From Durusdinium trenchii (lineage: Eukaryota > Sar > Dinophyceae > Suessiales > Symbiodiniaceae): a stretch of 64,000 nt of DNA. Within the stretch, counting starts at the first letter, position 1. Each line of letters begins with the position of its first letter. Made by a program: the position numbers and the translations under genes. The stretch covers positions 139,758 to 203,757 of the forward strand of contig CAXAMN010004091.1 of NCBI GenBank assembly GCA_963970005.1. Reading direction: 5' to 3'. Positions 42,020 through 51,903 of this stretch are shown here, piece by piece. The notes beneath the pieces are model-generated. The model searched no databases, was not told where the DNA came from, and saw only the letters and a list, made by a program, of their open reading frames with translations.

Positions 42020-44413
42020 GACCGATGTCGATGAGAAAGAGGCACATGATGATCACTAAGTTCACACAAACTGATGATGCTTCAGTCATTTCCGTCAACA
42101 CATCCGCAGGCAAGACATTCCAATTTTCGGAGGCACAAACTGAGGAAATTCCAGAGCTAATTCCGCTAGAACGTTTGCTGAAGATCACTAAGGAGGAAGA
42201 AGAGCAGAAGAAAAAAAACGGCCAATAAGGGTGATCCAGAGAGCTCCGGATCTGATGATGAATATTCGGAAGATGATCCAGAAGATGATCAAGAAGACCA
42301 AGGTGATGATGATGATGATGATGATGGTGATCAAGGGCTAGATGCTAGTGATGAACCGAAGAAGGAGTCGAAGAACGATGATGAAGATATGAAGGACAGA
42401 CCATCCGATGAAGGAGGAGACGATATGAAGGACGCTCCCTCTGATGAAGAGGAAGAAGCCATGAAGAGCGAAGAAGAGGAGAATATGAAGGTCGAAGATG
42501 TGAAGGAACTAGAAGAACAGGAAGATGATTCCTTTGAGAGGAACAAAAATTACGATCACACAAACACAGCCTCTGACATTCCCTATGAGGTAGATAATCA
42601 AGATCGAAATATGCGGCCACGTCGATCTGAACCACAAGTACTACCAGAGCCTGCAGAGTCCATGCCTGAGGTTCCTCCTGCACAGTCAAGAACCTCCACG
42701 GCCCAGAGTGCCATGACCATTATGTCCATTGCTTCCGCCGCCGTTGAGGACGATGATTCTTCTGACCTATCACAGATGACTTTCGAACCACATGACACTA
42801 GATTCGGTAAGGCCATTTCGTGCGCCAAACATGGACCGTATTATATGCACATGGGTGACAGATTACGCAGCATCTGTTTCCAAAACCTTACGACCTTCAT
42901 GTGCCGTCTCTGTGGCCGATATCAGTGTATGCCCTGCCACGTCTCTAAGACCAACTTAAAATGCGAATGCAGCATTCGCTACATTACTACCTTCGATGAA
43001 TCTCACAAGCCGGACTATGAACACGAGTTATCTTCGATCATAGATCCAAACACCCAGACCATTACAAGACCAACCGATTTTCCGTATTGCCTGTACGGAG
43101 ATCGTGATGTACTTGCCGAATACACTTGTGCAATCGAGTCATTGCCTTTCTAGCCGTTCGTGACAAGGACACTGAAGACAAGTTGGAACCACGTCAATTT
43201 TGGCAATAGATCTAGGTCGTCAGAAAGAACCAGACACTTTCGTCGAGAATGAAGAAAAATATGAGCAAGTCTCATCTTATGAACAAGCAAAACAGGCCGA
43301 AGTCAATGAATTCTTTGACATCTTGCCTCAAGACCAACAAGAGCATTCCGACAAGGAGACACGTCCTTTCCGTCCATGGTTAAGTACTGGCAAACTTTTC
43401 AAGAGTTCTCGCATCTATCTCGAGCAATGTGCACAATCAGGAATGTTTCCAAAGCACGATGTTGAAGTCCTAGGTGAAATGAATGAGTTCGTCGATTTGA
43501 TCATTCAGCCTAACTCTACTGATGCCGTTCGATGGGGCTGAGAAACTGATCTCAGAGACAAGACTCCCATGGCATACAAGAACAATCAGACGACGCAGGT
43601 ACATCGTGCAGGATTTCCTGAGATTATGATCGGAATCCTTCATGCCAATGCTCAGCTATGCCGCCAGAAGGGTATGCCTAAGATTGCAGCCTGTCTGTCC
43701 AGATTCATTAGGAACAGCATCGCAATGCACGTTGACTACCTGACCGGTGACGGAAACCTTGCCGTGAACCGATGCTTCGATTCACAGACGCTCATGGGAA
43801 TCCGATGTGGACCCACCCACGTTCGTGCGTATATGACCACCGTCAATCAACGCTATACCAATTGAGAATTGAAGCACCTCCGGATCAATGCGTCAATCCA
43901 TAGCTCCACACCAGCCGATTTCGAAGCACGATGGATCTCAGAACATTTACGTCGCAGGGAACTTTCGAACGCTGTTGGGTTCCAGAAGTACTTTAAGGGA
44001 TTCCATCCGGCAGAATTTGACTCCATTTTTGGAACCGCAAGAGCGATCACACATCCGTCGATCTGAATGAACAATATCAGAGTCTCATCTTCGATCCTGC
44101 CTTGGATGACCGAAATGATCTGAGCAGCAAGGATGGAGCAATCCGACCCGCTCTAAAGATCCCGTATACCGTCGAATCTTGTGAACGTTTCAAGCACTTG
44201 CCTTTGATCGGCGGTAGCGATCAAAGCTGGCATTATCCATTGCAAGTGACAATTAAGCACGTACACTCAGCTGCACTGGAAGCTCCGATGCCTAAGAACT
44301 TGAACAAAGCTTTCGACGCCTTCGGTCTCACCTTCATTAGGATCTGTAGATTTCTCTTTGTGCATAGAAGATCGACAACTAAGAACTCTCGAAAAGGAGA
44401 ATTTAACTTATAA
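41995..44413 (+). pseudogene. locus X: decayed gene of unknown family, acidic then Cys-rich
   Basis: A coding stretch in several frames. 41995-42228 runs into an A8 run near 42210-42220, where the frame shifts. The new frame reaches 43153 through an acidic Asp/Glu repeat (GAT and GAA runs, 42240-42530) and a Cys-rich domain (CRLCGRYQCMPCH, 42900-42960). Shorter frames follow at 43200-43541, 43569-43865, 43869-44066 and 44102-44413. Within the frame of 43200-44066 the interrupting stops are all TGA (43539, 43863, 44064). The coding style is AT-richer than the rest of the window. The family is not recognised. The pieces read as one former protein of about 800 residues. Confidence 0.5.
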
Positions 44414-44548
44414 AGATCTCCTTGTGTCAATTATCGACCAAGGCAATTTCATGCACAGAGGTTAGGAAAATTATGTCTGTTTTGTGTTTCGTTTTCTCTG
44501 AACTAACCTCTTATTGATGTATATTTGTATATACAATGACTGATACAG

Positions 44549-44558
44549 TTGGCTCAAG
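44549..44558 (+). promoter_or_regulatory. isolated spliced-leader-like sequence
   Basis: TTGGCTCAAG preceded by TACAG, as at the relics upstream of gene 3. No convincing gene follows it. Confidence 0.4.
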
Positions 44559-45630
44559 ACTGAGAAAAGCCGCTTGCTTTCGCAACCGACTGCATTCGAC
44601 TCGTGTCCGAGCATCGTCCATACAGACCTCTCTCGAGACCGTGTTCTTTCCAAGGTAAATCCACTGAATTGCACTTCGTGTCACCCCCCCCTTCAACTGC
44701 ACCCTGGCGCGGCTCTTTGTCAACGGCTAGAAAGCGCCGTAAATACCACTGTTTTCAGCTCCTCCAGTCTGCAAGAGTGGCCTCAAACCACGCAATTTAC
44801 AGGGTTTTCTGTGGCTGTCCGGCCAAAAACCTCGTAAAAGCCGATGGCTTTTGAATCTAGGCTTCAAAAATGGTCGAAAAGTGACAAAAACCTGGAAAAA
44901 TTTGTCGGAAAGGGTTTTTTCGGAGCGGCTTTTGGAGATTTCAAACTGTCCAAACATGAAAGTAGTCTGGAAAGTCCGGTTTACTTGTGATTCCCTGCAA
45001 CCTTTCGTTCACCCCCTCCTCTCTCAAGTTGTTCAAGGGAAAGTCGTCAGTAGCATTCATTTAGAGCCTCAAAAAGAACAAAACTACAATCCGTCGGATC
45101 AAAGACAGCCGAAAGGGCAAACAATAGAGGTCAAAAAATATCTTTGTGCGTGCTAAGCTCGATAGGAGTGGCGCGTCCTCGCGAGCGAGGAGTGGCGAGC
45201 GAGGAGTGGCGCGTCCTCGCGCTGCCTTTGGCATTGAATTTTAACGTGAATCCAAAAAACCGCTCAGCCAGGTATGTCGCGGTGATGTCGGCGTGGGGTC
45301 GATGGGGCGGAGCCCTCAGCGTCCCACCAGGGGCCAAGGCCCGGTTGATGCTTTTGGGTGGGGCAGTGGGATCGGATTGCCAGAGGGGTGCGGTGCAACA
45401 TTGGCTTGGGAAGTGGTGGTTTGCTGATGGATAGTAGTGATGGAAGTAGTTGGAGCGTGAACGGGGCCGGCGGGAGTGAGTGTGGCAGGTCCTCGCAGGG
45501 GGATGTGTGGCTGAAGTTTGTTGGGCTCAAATGTGTGGACGTGGTGGCAATGGGTAGCTGTTGGCCAAGCGCATGCATTGGTAGCGCTGAGTGGGCAGTG
45601 GTGTTGGAGTTTGGCCGACTTTTTTTGGGG
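44559..45630. other. intergenic region with a GC-rich short repeat
   Basis: No supported gene. At 45166-45221 the 19-base string GGAGTGGCGCGTCCTCGCG occurs twice around a GAGCGAGGAGTGGC repeat, forming partly self-complementary arms. Confidence 0.4.
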
Positions 45631-46272
45631 TTAAAGGTGTGTAGTTTGTGGGGTGAGAATCCAATTTGGTGAGGATGATGTCAAGAGTGGGATTTGGCGT
45701 GGCAGGAAGGGGAGTGGAGCCGTTTGTGGAGTTGTCAAGATCTGTGTCGAGGGATGTGGCGGCTGATGGTGGTCAGTTGGTGCATGGGTGGGGTGGTGGT
45801 GGGTCGGGGATGTGGCGTGTAAATACATGAGTTCAGGCTGAGGAACGGCAGCAATAGGATCGTCTGTGGGGCGTGGTAATGTAGGAGGTGTGCTCCTTCC
45901 TTTGCCTTTGAATGTTCGTGGTGAGAGCTGGCCGATGGCCTCAACCTGAACCAATGCATGTGTGATATCTTCGCGTGCATGTTTCACCAGTGTTCTGATG
46001 CGGAGCACGAGGCTTAGCAGAGGTGGTGATAGATGAGGATGAATGGAGTCCTGAAAGAACACGCTTTCTTGTATGGTGTGTAGCTGTTCTCTGCAGTGGT
46101 AGAGACCGACCCTGACCGAATGATGGGTCGTCGTCAACCCGTACAATGTGTGCAGATGGTGTGCCGTGAGCCCAGTTCCAAAAGGCAGCCGCCATGTGCA
46201 AGGTTGTTCAATAAGATCAATCTTGGAGGTCACGGCTGCGGGAAATAGAGTGAGAATGCATGAGAGAATCAA
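45631..46272 (-). CDS. hypothetical protein (213 aa), possible signal peptide
   Basis: An open minus-strand frame starting MILSCILTLFPAAVTSK, which could be a signal peptide. Residues 20-130 look folded, with helical segments (LSLVLRIRTLVKHAREDITHALV). The last 80 residues are Pro/Thr/His-rich and follow the C/T-rich composition of the DNA. The complementary strand also has open frames, so the call is uncertain. No family recognised. Confidence 0.3.
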   Translation of the reverse strand: MILSCILTLFPAAVTSKIDLIEQPCTWRLPFGTGLTAHHLHTLYGLTTTHHSVRVGLYHCREQLHTIQESVFFQDSIHPHLSPPLLSLVLRIRTLVKHAREDITHALVQVEAIGQLSPRTFKGKGRSTPPTLPRPTDDPIAAVPQPELMYLHATSPTHHHPTHAPTDHHQPPHPSTQILTTPQTAPLPFLPRQIPLLTSSSPNWILTPQTTHL

Positions 46273-46540
46273 ACAATTGGTAAATAACTCGTAGCAGAGT
46301 GAATGTGAAATCCACAGCAGTTACCTAGTGATCGACAAACTCTGCGAAAATAGGCAGCTCACTGAAGGTGATGGTGATACAGATTCGCGCTGGATGTATG
46401 CTCTTGATCCCTGGACTTTGAATTGTGTAGGAACTTGATTTGTTGGCTGAACTGGCGTGCAGCAATGGTAGGTGACTTGGAGTCACTTTCAGGATGTTGC
46501 AATATGAAATCATCCTCGTTTTCTTGAATTAAGTGCTGCA

Positions 46541-47203
46541 CTAGCTAGTAAGCGCACGGAGACTTCGGTTCTGCTTGTATGGAGTGTGGGGTTGCGTTGG
46601 AGGATGTTCTGGATGTTGTGTAGTCCAGACTCCTGGTGGAGACGGGGTGTGACGTGGAGATTGTGATGGTGGAACAATGGGTGGACGTTTTGGTGGGTAA
46701 CGAGCAGTGGCTTGTGCAGGTGGAGGGTGCTTGGCCGGTGATTGTTTCGGAATGACTGGCTGTGGAGGGGTTGGATGTTGTGGGTTGGGATGGCTTGATT
46801 GAAGTTGGTCGAGTTCGTCTGTGGTCTCTTCGGAAGGTGTCCTGCGTGGGGTGCGTGAGCGGTGTCTTGTTGTGGAACGTGATTTGCCGGCTGAAGGTGA
46901 AGCTGTTGGAGATCGATCTCGCTGCTTGCGAGAATGGCGACAGCGGCTGCGAGACCGCTCGGGGTGCTTCTTCTGATTGGTATGCAAGGAGCGTTTTGTA
47001 TGCTTGGAACGGCTTCTGCGGTTGCGTCTGTGGCGGTGATGTCGAGAGGGTGTACGATGGCTGGAGCTTACAAAGTTCCACGCTGTTCCCGAGAACCGGC
47101 ACTGAAACGCTGGAAAGTCGGAAACCCGGACTGGACAACATAGGTTTGCCCAAGCAATTTCACAACGCCCTTCTTCATTACACTTTGCCAGGTGAACCGG
47201 CAA
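46541..47203 (-). CDS. hypothetical protein rich in Arg/Ser and Pro (about 220 aa)
   Basis: An open minus-strand frame without a clear ATG start (the first codon is TTG). After about 45 residues with four Cys and VHLAKC, it has an Arg/Ser-rich stretch (repeated RS and SR pairs, as in splicing factors), then a Pro-rich tail. The plus strand of 47140-47440 also reads as coding-like peptides (such as SALEKGLRTGQVFRGKLRF). The region may therefore hold remnants of two genes. An SR-protein identity is a weak inference from composition. Confidence 0.3.
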   Translation of the reverse strand: MPVHLAKCNEEGRCEIAWANLCCPVRVSDFPAFQCRFSGTAWNFVSSSHRTPSRHHRHRRNRRSRSKHTKRSLHTNQKKHPERSRSRCRHSRKQRDRSPTASPSAGKSRSTTRHRSRTPRRTPSEETTDELDQLQSSHPNPQHPTPPQPVIPKQSPAKHPPPAQATARYPPKRPPIVPPSQSPRHTPSPPGVWTTQHPEHPPTQPHTPYKQNRSLRALTS

Positions 47204-47950
47204 CCTTTTCAGCTTTGGAAAAAGGGTTGCGTACTGGTCAGGTTTTTCGCGGAAAATTAAGATTCAAACCTTCCCAGGAGTTGACGAACTTGCGACGACT
47301 GAGAAGATGTTCCAGGAGTGCGGACATGAGGAAGCAATCAAGTTTCCGTATTCGGAAACAACAGAGATTGTTTTTTTGGAAGTCGTCGAAACTACAAGCG
47401 CACCTTCGGGACATGTCATGCTGCAAATTCTGACGGAAGCTTGATTGATCATTCCATGGCCGGCAAGTTGTTCAACAACTGTCTCTTGATACATTCGCAG
47501 GTGCATTGGCACACATTTTTGATTTTTTCCCAAACAGTGTGGGCACACTGAGGGGTTCTTACGGTAGTGGAAAAAGCAGCTGATGCTTAGATCGCTGAAG
47601 CGCGCGGGCGTGACCGGCTAGTTCGCTGCTATTTACAGTAAATTCATGCCTCTCGACATCGTCAATGTGCATTTCGACTGCGCAGGCTCACAAAATCTGC
47701 CTGCCGGCGGCGGGTGCTTCTAGCGACTGCGCTCTCGTTGTGGTGCCGTGCGCATTTTGGTATATATGGTGTCGTGTTTTGGTGCTCCAAAGTCGGCTTT
47801 CGTGACAGTTGCAAGGGATTGGAGCTGTCTATCTACGAAATGCAGTTTTCGTGGCAGGTGCAGCACTTTGGACATGGTGGTCGTCGAAGAGCTCAAGTTT
47901 CGTGACAGGTGCGGTGAACAGTGACTTTTGGATAGGTGTCTCGTTTTGAA

Positions 47951-48225
47951 GATTTCGTGGAAGGCACAGCACTCTGTGACCCTGGATGTGCAGATTTCGT
48001 GGCAAGTGCAGCACTTTGTGAACCTCGAAGTGCGGATTTCGGGACAGGCACGACACTTTGTGAACCTCGACGTGCAGGTTTCGTGGCAGGCGCAGCACTT
48101 TGTGAACCTCGAAGTGCAAATTTTTCGTGGCAGGCGCAGCACTTGGCGAACCTCAACGTGCAGATTTCGTGGCAGGCGCAGCACTTGGTGAACCTTGACG
48201 TGCAGATTTCGTGACAGGTACAACA
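47951..48225 (+). repeat. 42-bp minisatellite, about 6.5 units
   Basis: Units begin at 47951, 47993, 48035, 48077, 48121, 48163 and 48205 (GATTTCGTGGCAGGCGCAGC in pattern), with one 2-base insertion. The period is 14 codons and both strands stay open through much of it. Confidence 0.9.
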
Positions 48226-48785
48226 TTTCATGACACTCATTCTCACACTCGCTATGGCTCTCACCACACTCGCACTCACACTCACTCACTCTCACCCGCA
48301 CTCACTTGCACCCACCTTCACTCTGACACACTCACTCTCACTCTCCCTCCCACTCTTTCACTCTGACACTCACACACTGACTGACTTTCTCACACTCACT
48401 GACTCTCACTGTCACCCACACTCAGTCACCCACCTTCAGTCTCATTCATACTCACACGCACTTGCACTCTCACTCACACTCACTTTCACCCACACTCACT
48501 CTCACTCACACTCGCACTCACTCACACTCACTCTCCCACTCTCACTCGCGCACACTCACATTCACTCTCCCACTCTCACTCACACACACTCTCACTCTCA
48601 CCCACGCTCACTAACACCCACCTTCATTCTCACTCACGCTCACTGACACTCACACTCACTCTCACTATCACTCTCACCCACACTCACGCTCACGCTCACT
48701 GACACTCGCACTCACACTCACTCTCGCTCTCCCACTCTCAGTCACACTCACACTCCCTCTCACCGACGCTCACTCACACCCACCT
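48226..48785 (+). repeat. CTCACA/CACTCT simple-sequence array
   Basis: About 560 bases of CACTCT, CACTCA and CTCACC hexamer variants, almost free of G on the plus strand. Confidence 0.9.
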
Positions 48786-48879
48786 TCACTTCATCACCGC
48801 CATCGCCTCTGTGGACCCCAATGCGTCTAGATCACTAGACTTTCTGCTTACAGACCTCACACACACTGTTTGGGGTTTC

Positions 48880-50110
48880 TTGCCCGGCTCCTCAGGAACC
48901 AACTGCTTTGTCTGAATGTCTGTGGGAACTCGCTGAATTGGAAGCAGCTGTTTCAAAATGGAAGACGAAAAAGAGGGCGGCTCACAACACGGGTTTGGTG
49001 GCCGAGTTGTTGAAATTTGCGCCTGCAAACTTCATGCTAGACCTGTTGCGGTAGTGCAATGAGGTGCTTGCTCAGGGGGTTGTTCCCAACACACATGGAT
49101 CACCACATTGTGCGTGATGTTGCCTAAAACAATTCATTCGTCGCTGGCATCGGAATTCCGTTCCATTGCTATTGTTCGGTTTCGGTTATCCTACAAGGTT
49201 TTTGCAGGCATACATGGTGCTTGCGAGGATTGAGCCGTGCTTGGAGGCACACCAGCCTGAAAAACAACATAGATTCCGTGGAAGAGCATCTTGTAACTTC
49301 GAAATTGGTGATAGACAAGCTGTTGGCAATGAACGTGCCGATTTGGATTGTGAGCCTCGACCTTTCCAAGCCGTTTGACCGGGTAGATTGGAATCACTTG
49401 TGGGCAAGCACTTGCCACACATGGAGTTTCTGCACACCTGACCTGGGTCATGCAATGTTTGTATTGGAAGCAAGAAGGCCGTGTCCGTGGCGATTTAGTC
49501 ACGGTTTCGCAATCAATTCTGGCGTGAGACAAGGGTGCGTGTTAAGCCCGCCGCGGTTCAGCTGTATGCAACAGTGGGCCATGCGAAAATGGAGATCCAA
49601 AATGGATACGTCGGACGGAGGCATCGATTTAGCCGATGGTCTTCCCAAACTTCTGGACTTCCGGTTTGCGGATTATATTTTACTATGCGCATGCAATGCC
49701 CAGGAACCCACTTGTATGTTGAATACTTTGGTAGGTGAACTTGCTGTGATGGGTTTACCGCATACGGCTGAATGCTAGCAAGATGGTGGTTTCAACCAAC
49801 GAGGCTCAGCCGCCAACTTTCTTCATTGCCAGTGGGAACCATAAAGAAAAAAATGGCAAAACTGGCCATAAGTGGTTGAGTGCGATCTTTTGTGTTGGAC
49901 ATGATGGTAGCTCATTGTCATTGGAAACTTGGGACTTATGTTGTGAATCTAGCTGGAAATCGTTGTGTCCAAAGATTTTATTTCGATGGCAGCCACCATT
50001 CCGACGAAGTCCGGGCTATCCAAGGCACACTTGGTCAAGAAAATTTGTTTCAAGGCTTAGAAGCTTGGCAGGTCTTGGCAATGGACGACCACATGTGGAC
50101 GCCACATGTG
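48880..50110 (+). pseudogene. LINE-type reverse transcriptase fragment, inactive
   Basis: Translated in shifting frames it shows the usual reverse transcriptase order. An upstream region reads WKTKKRAAHNTGLVAELLK, then LPKTIHSS. Motif A is SLDLSKPFDRVDW (49351-49390), motif B is GVRQGCVLSP (49520-49550), and motif C is FADYI (49664-49680), where the second Asp of FADD is Tyr. Thumb-like sequence follows to about 50110. Stops and frameshifts interrupt it (TAG near 49059; frame changes near 49220 and 49780). Endonuclease and 3' end were not found. Working relatives elsewhere could supply retrotransposition for the A-tailed insertions in this window. Confidence 0.8.
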
Positions 50111-51574
50111 ATGACCATAGTTTAGCCGTGCTTTGTTTCACCGTAGACCTGCGCCCAAACGGGTTGCTTGCACCTTGCAAGCATGCAGGGTGAAATGAAC
50201 AGATTAAACATAGGTGCAGTCCACACACCGGAGCCTAGAGCACATTGTAACGAAAAAGTCAAGAGTAGAACTGAATGCCCTGCAAGCATTCAGGCGCAAG
50301 AGAATGCGGTAGGATGTCCTGAGGACAGGATCGGGCGGGGACTAGGATAGGCATTGTGTTGGGAGTGTGCAAGTCAATGGGGCAGATTGGCAAGACAAAC
50401 GCGCGAAGGAGGGTGCAGTGCTTCACGCCCGCACATGATGCAGCTTTGTTGAGGTTTCTACAAAGGAGGGGCCTGCAGCTCAACGAGCCAAATTGCGCGC
50501 GCTCACACGGTGGGGTGTGTACGCTTTTGCGCTATGCGACTGTCCAGTTATTCCTCAGTCGTTCGCCGGCCGCTCCGGCGCACGTGGTCCTGCAGCGTTT
50601 GGGAGCGAAGCCCTTTCTCCACCCCAGCATTGCCATTGTATATGGGGCAACGAGGAGCCGGAACAATTTGCCTCTGCCCATGTCAGAGTTCAAATGTGCA
50701 GTTGACAACGCAGGTTAGCTTTAACAAGGCGCCAGCGCAGCAGCCTTCATGGTTTACACTGCTGCGAACCCCACGCGACGGAAACAACCGCAGCGACACT
50801 AAAATGGCAGAGCCCATGAGAACAGCAAACCGTTGTGATTTCCGCCTGTGGGGTTCCTGTTTGGGTCCTGTCCGTGTGAGTCCTGTTTGGGATTCGGGAT
50901 CGCCAACCGAGCAGGACAACATTGGTTCGGTCCGTTGGGTGGGGTGCGACTATATTTTTTCGGCGTGTGAAATTAGTGAAGAAATGCGCGCTCGGATCCC
51001 GAGGCCTGCGCCGCCACCAGGGCTGTGGCCACCAGCCTGCGCGTACAAGTGCGCAACCCACTGGGCGGAAGTCAGGCGTCATAAAACATGCTATTGGCAA
51101 TGATCGTGCAGTTTGTCGGGGTTGACTTGACCAGTTGATGGATGATGGTGGGCTTTTGTGAAAGGAGGGCGCAAACTGGGCCAGTCGCTGGACGGAAAAC
51201 GCTTGCATTCACAACATTTGGTTACTGTAAAATGATTGTGAGGGAACACAGTGGACACCCCAAACACGCCATCCCCAATCGATGTGGATGTGGAATCTGA
51301 GGCCGGCCCGTGCCTGGGTTCCCAACAAAGATTACAAACCCACGCAGCCAGGAGGAGGTGCGGACGCAAATGTGGTGGGTGCAAGGATGTCGGACATAGG
51401 GGTGCCAGGGGTGCAGGAACGTATATAATTACGGTAGGCCGCGGTTGTATCGCTAGATGGCAACCGCCTACCAACATACTGTAAATCCCCCACAAGAAGG
51501 GGCTTCCTGCGTTCTGGAACTGAGCTGCAGGGTATGGCTGACTTGGTGCGGGGGTGACAGTTGGTGGGTATCAG
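50111..51574. other. no gene recognised
   Basis: Mixed-composition DNA with only short overlapping open frames on both strands. Nothing supported. Confidence 0.5.
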
Positions 51575-51722
51575 TCGAGTCGTTGTCATTGTTGTCGTTG
51601 TTGTCGTCGTCGTCGTTGTCGTCGTCGTGGTGGTTGTTGTTGTTGTTGCTGTTGCTGTGGCTGTTGCTGTTGTTGTCGTCGTTGTTGTTGTCATTGTTGT
51701 TGTTGTTGTTGCTGCTGTTGCC
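51575..51722 (+). repeat. TTG/TCG trinucleotide microsatellite
   Basis: An imperfect array of TTG, TCG and TGG triplets. The long Val-, Leu- and Cys-rich open frames here are artefacts of it. Confidence 0.9.
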
Positions 51723-51840
51723 GCCCCCCATCGGTTACAACGGCGTCATGGCCACAGCAGCATGCAAATGGTCAAGGCCCTGTTGAGAGGAACAGGTCGA
51801 CTTGACCACATGATGCCCATGTGTTGCCCCCTTGCCACTT

Positions 51841-51903
51841 TCTATTTGTTCGTTTGTTTGATTTTGTTTGTTTGTTTGTTTGTTTGCTTGATTGTTTGCT
51901 TGT
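51841..51903 (+). repeat. TTTG tetranucleotide microsatellite
   Basis: Repeated GTTT/TTTG units with interruptions. Confidence 0.85.

Noticed and set aside
46762-47433. 223-codon plus-strand open frame opposite the Arg/Ser-rich ORF
   Set aside because: Its first two thirds mirror the minus-strand ORF. Only the last part looks coding-like, so no gene was called.
48226-48785. CTCACA array as a CRISPR or telomere
   Set aside because: No spacers and the unit is not a telomere repeat; it is a simple satellite.
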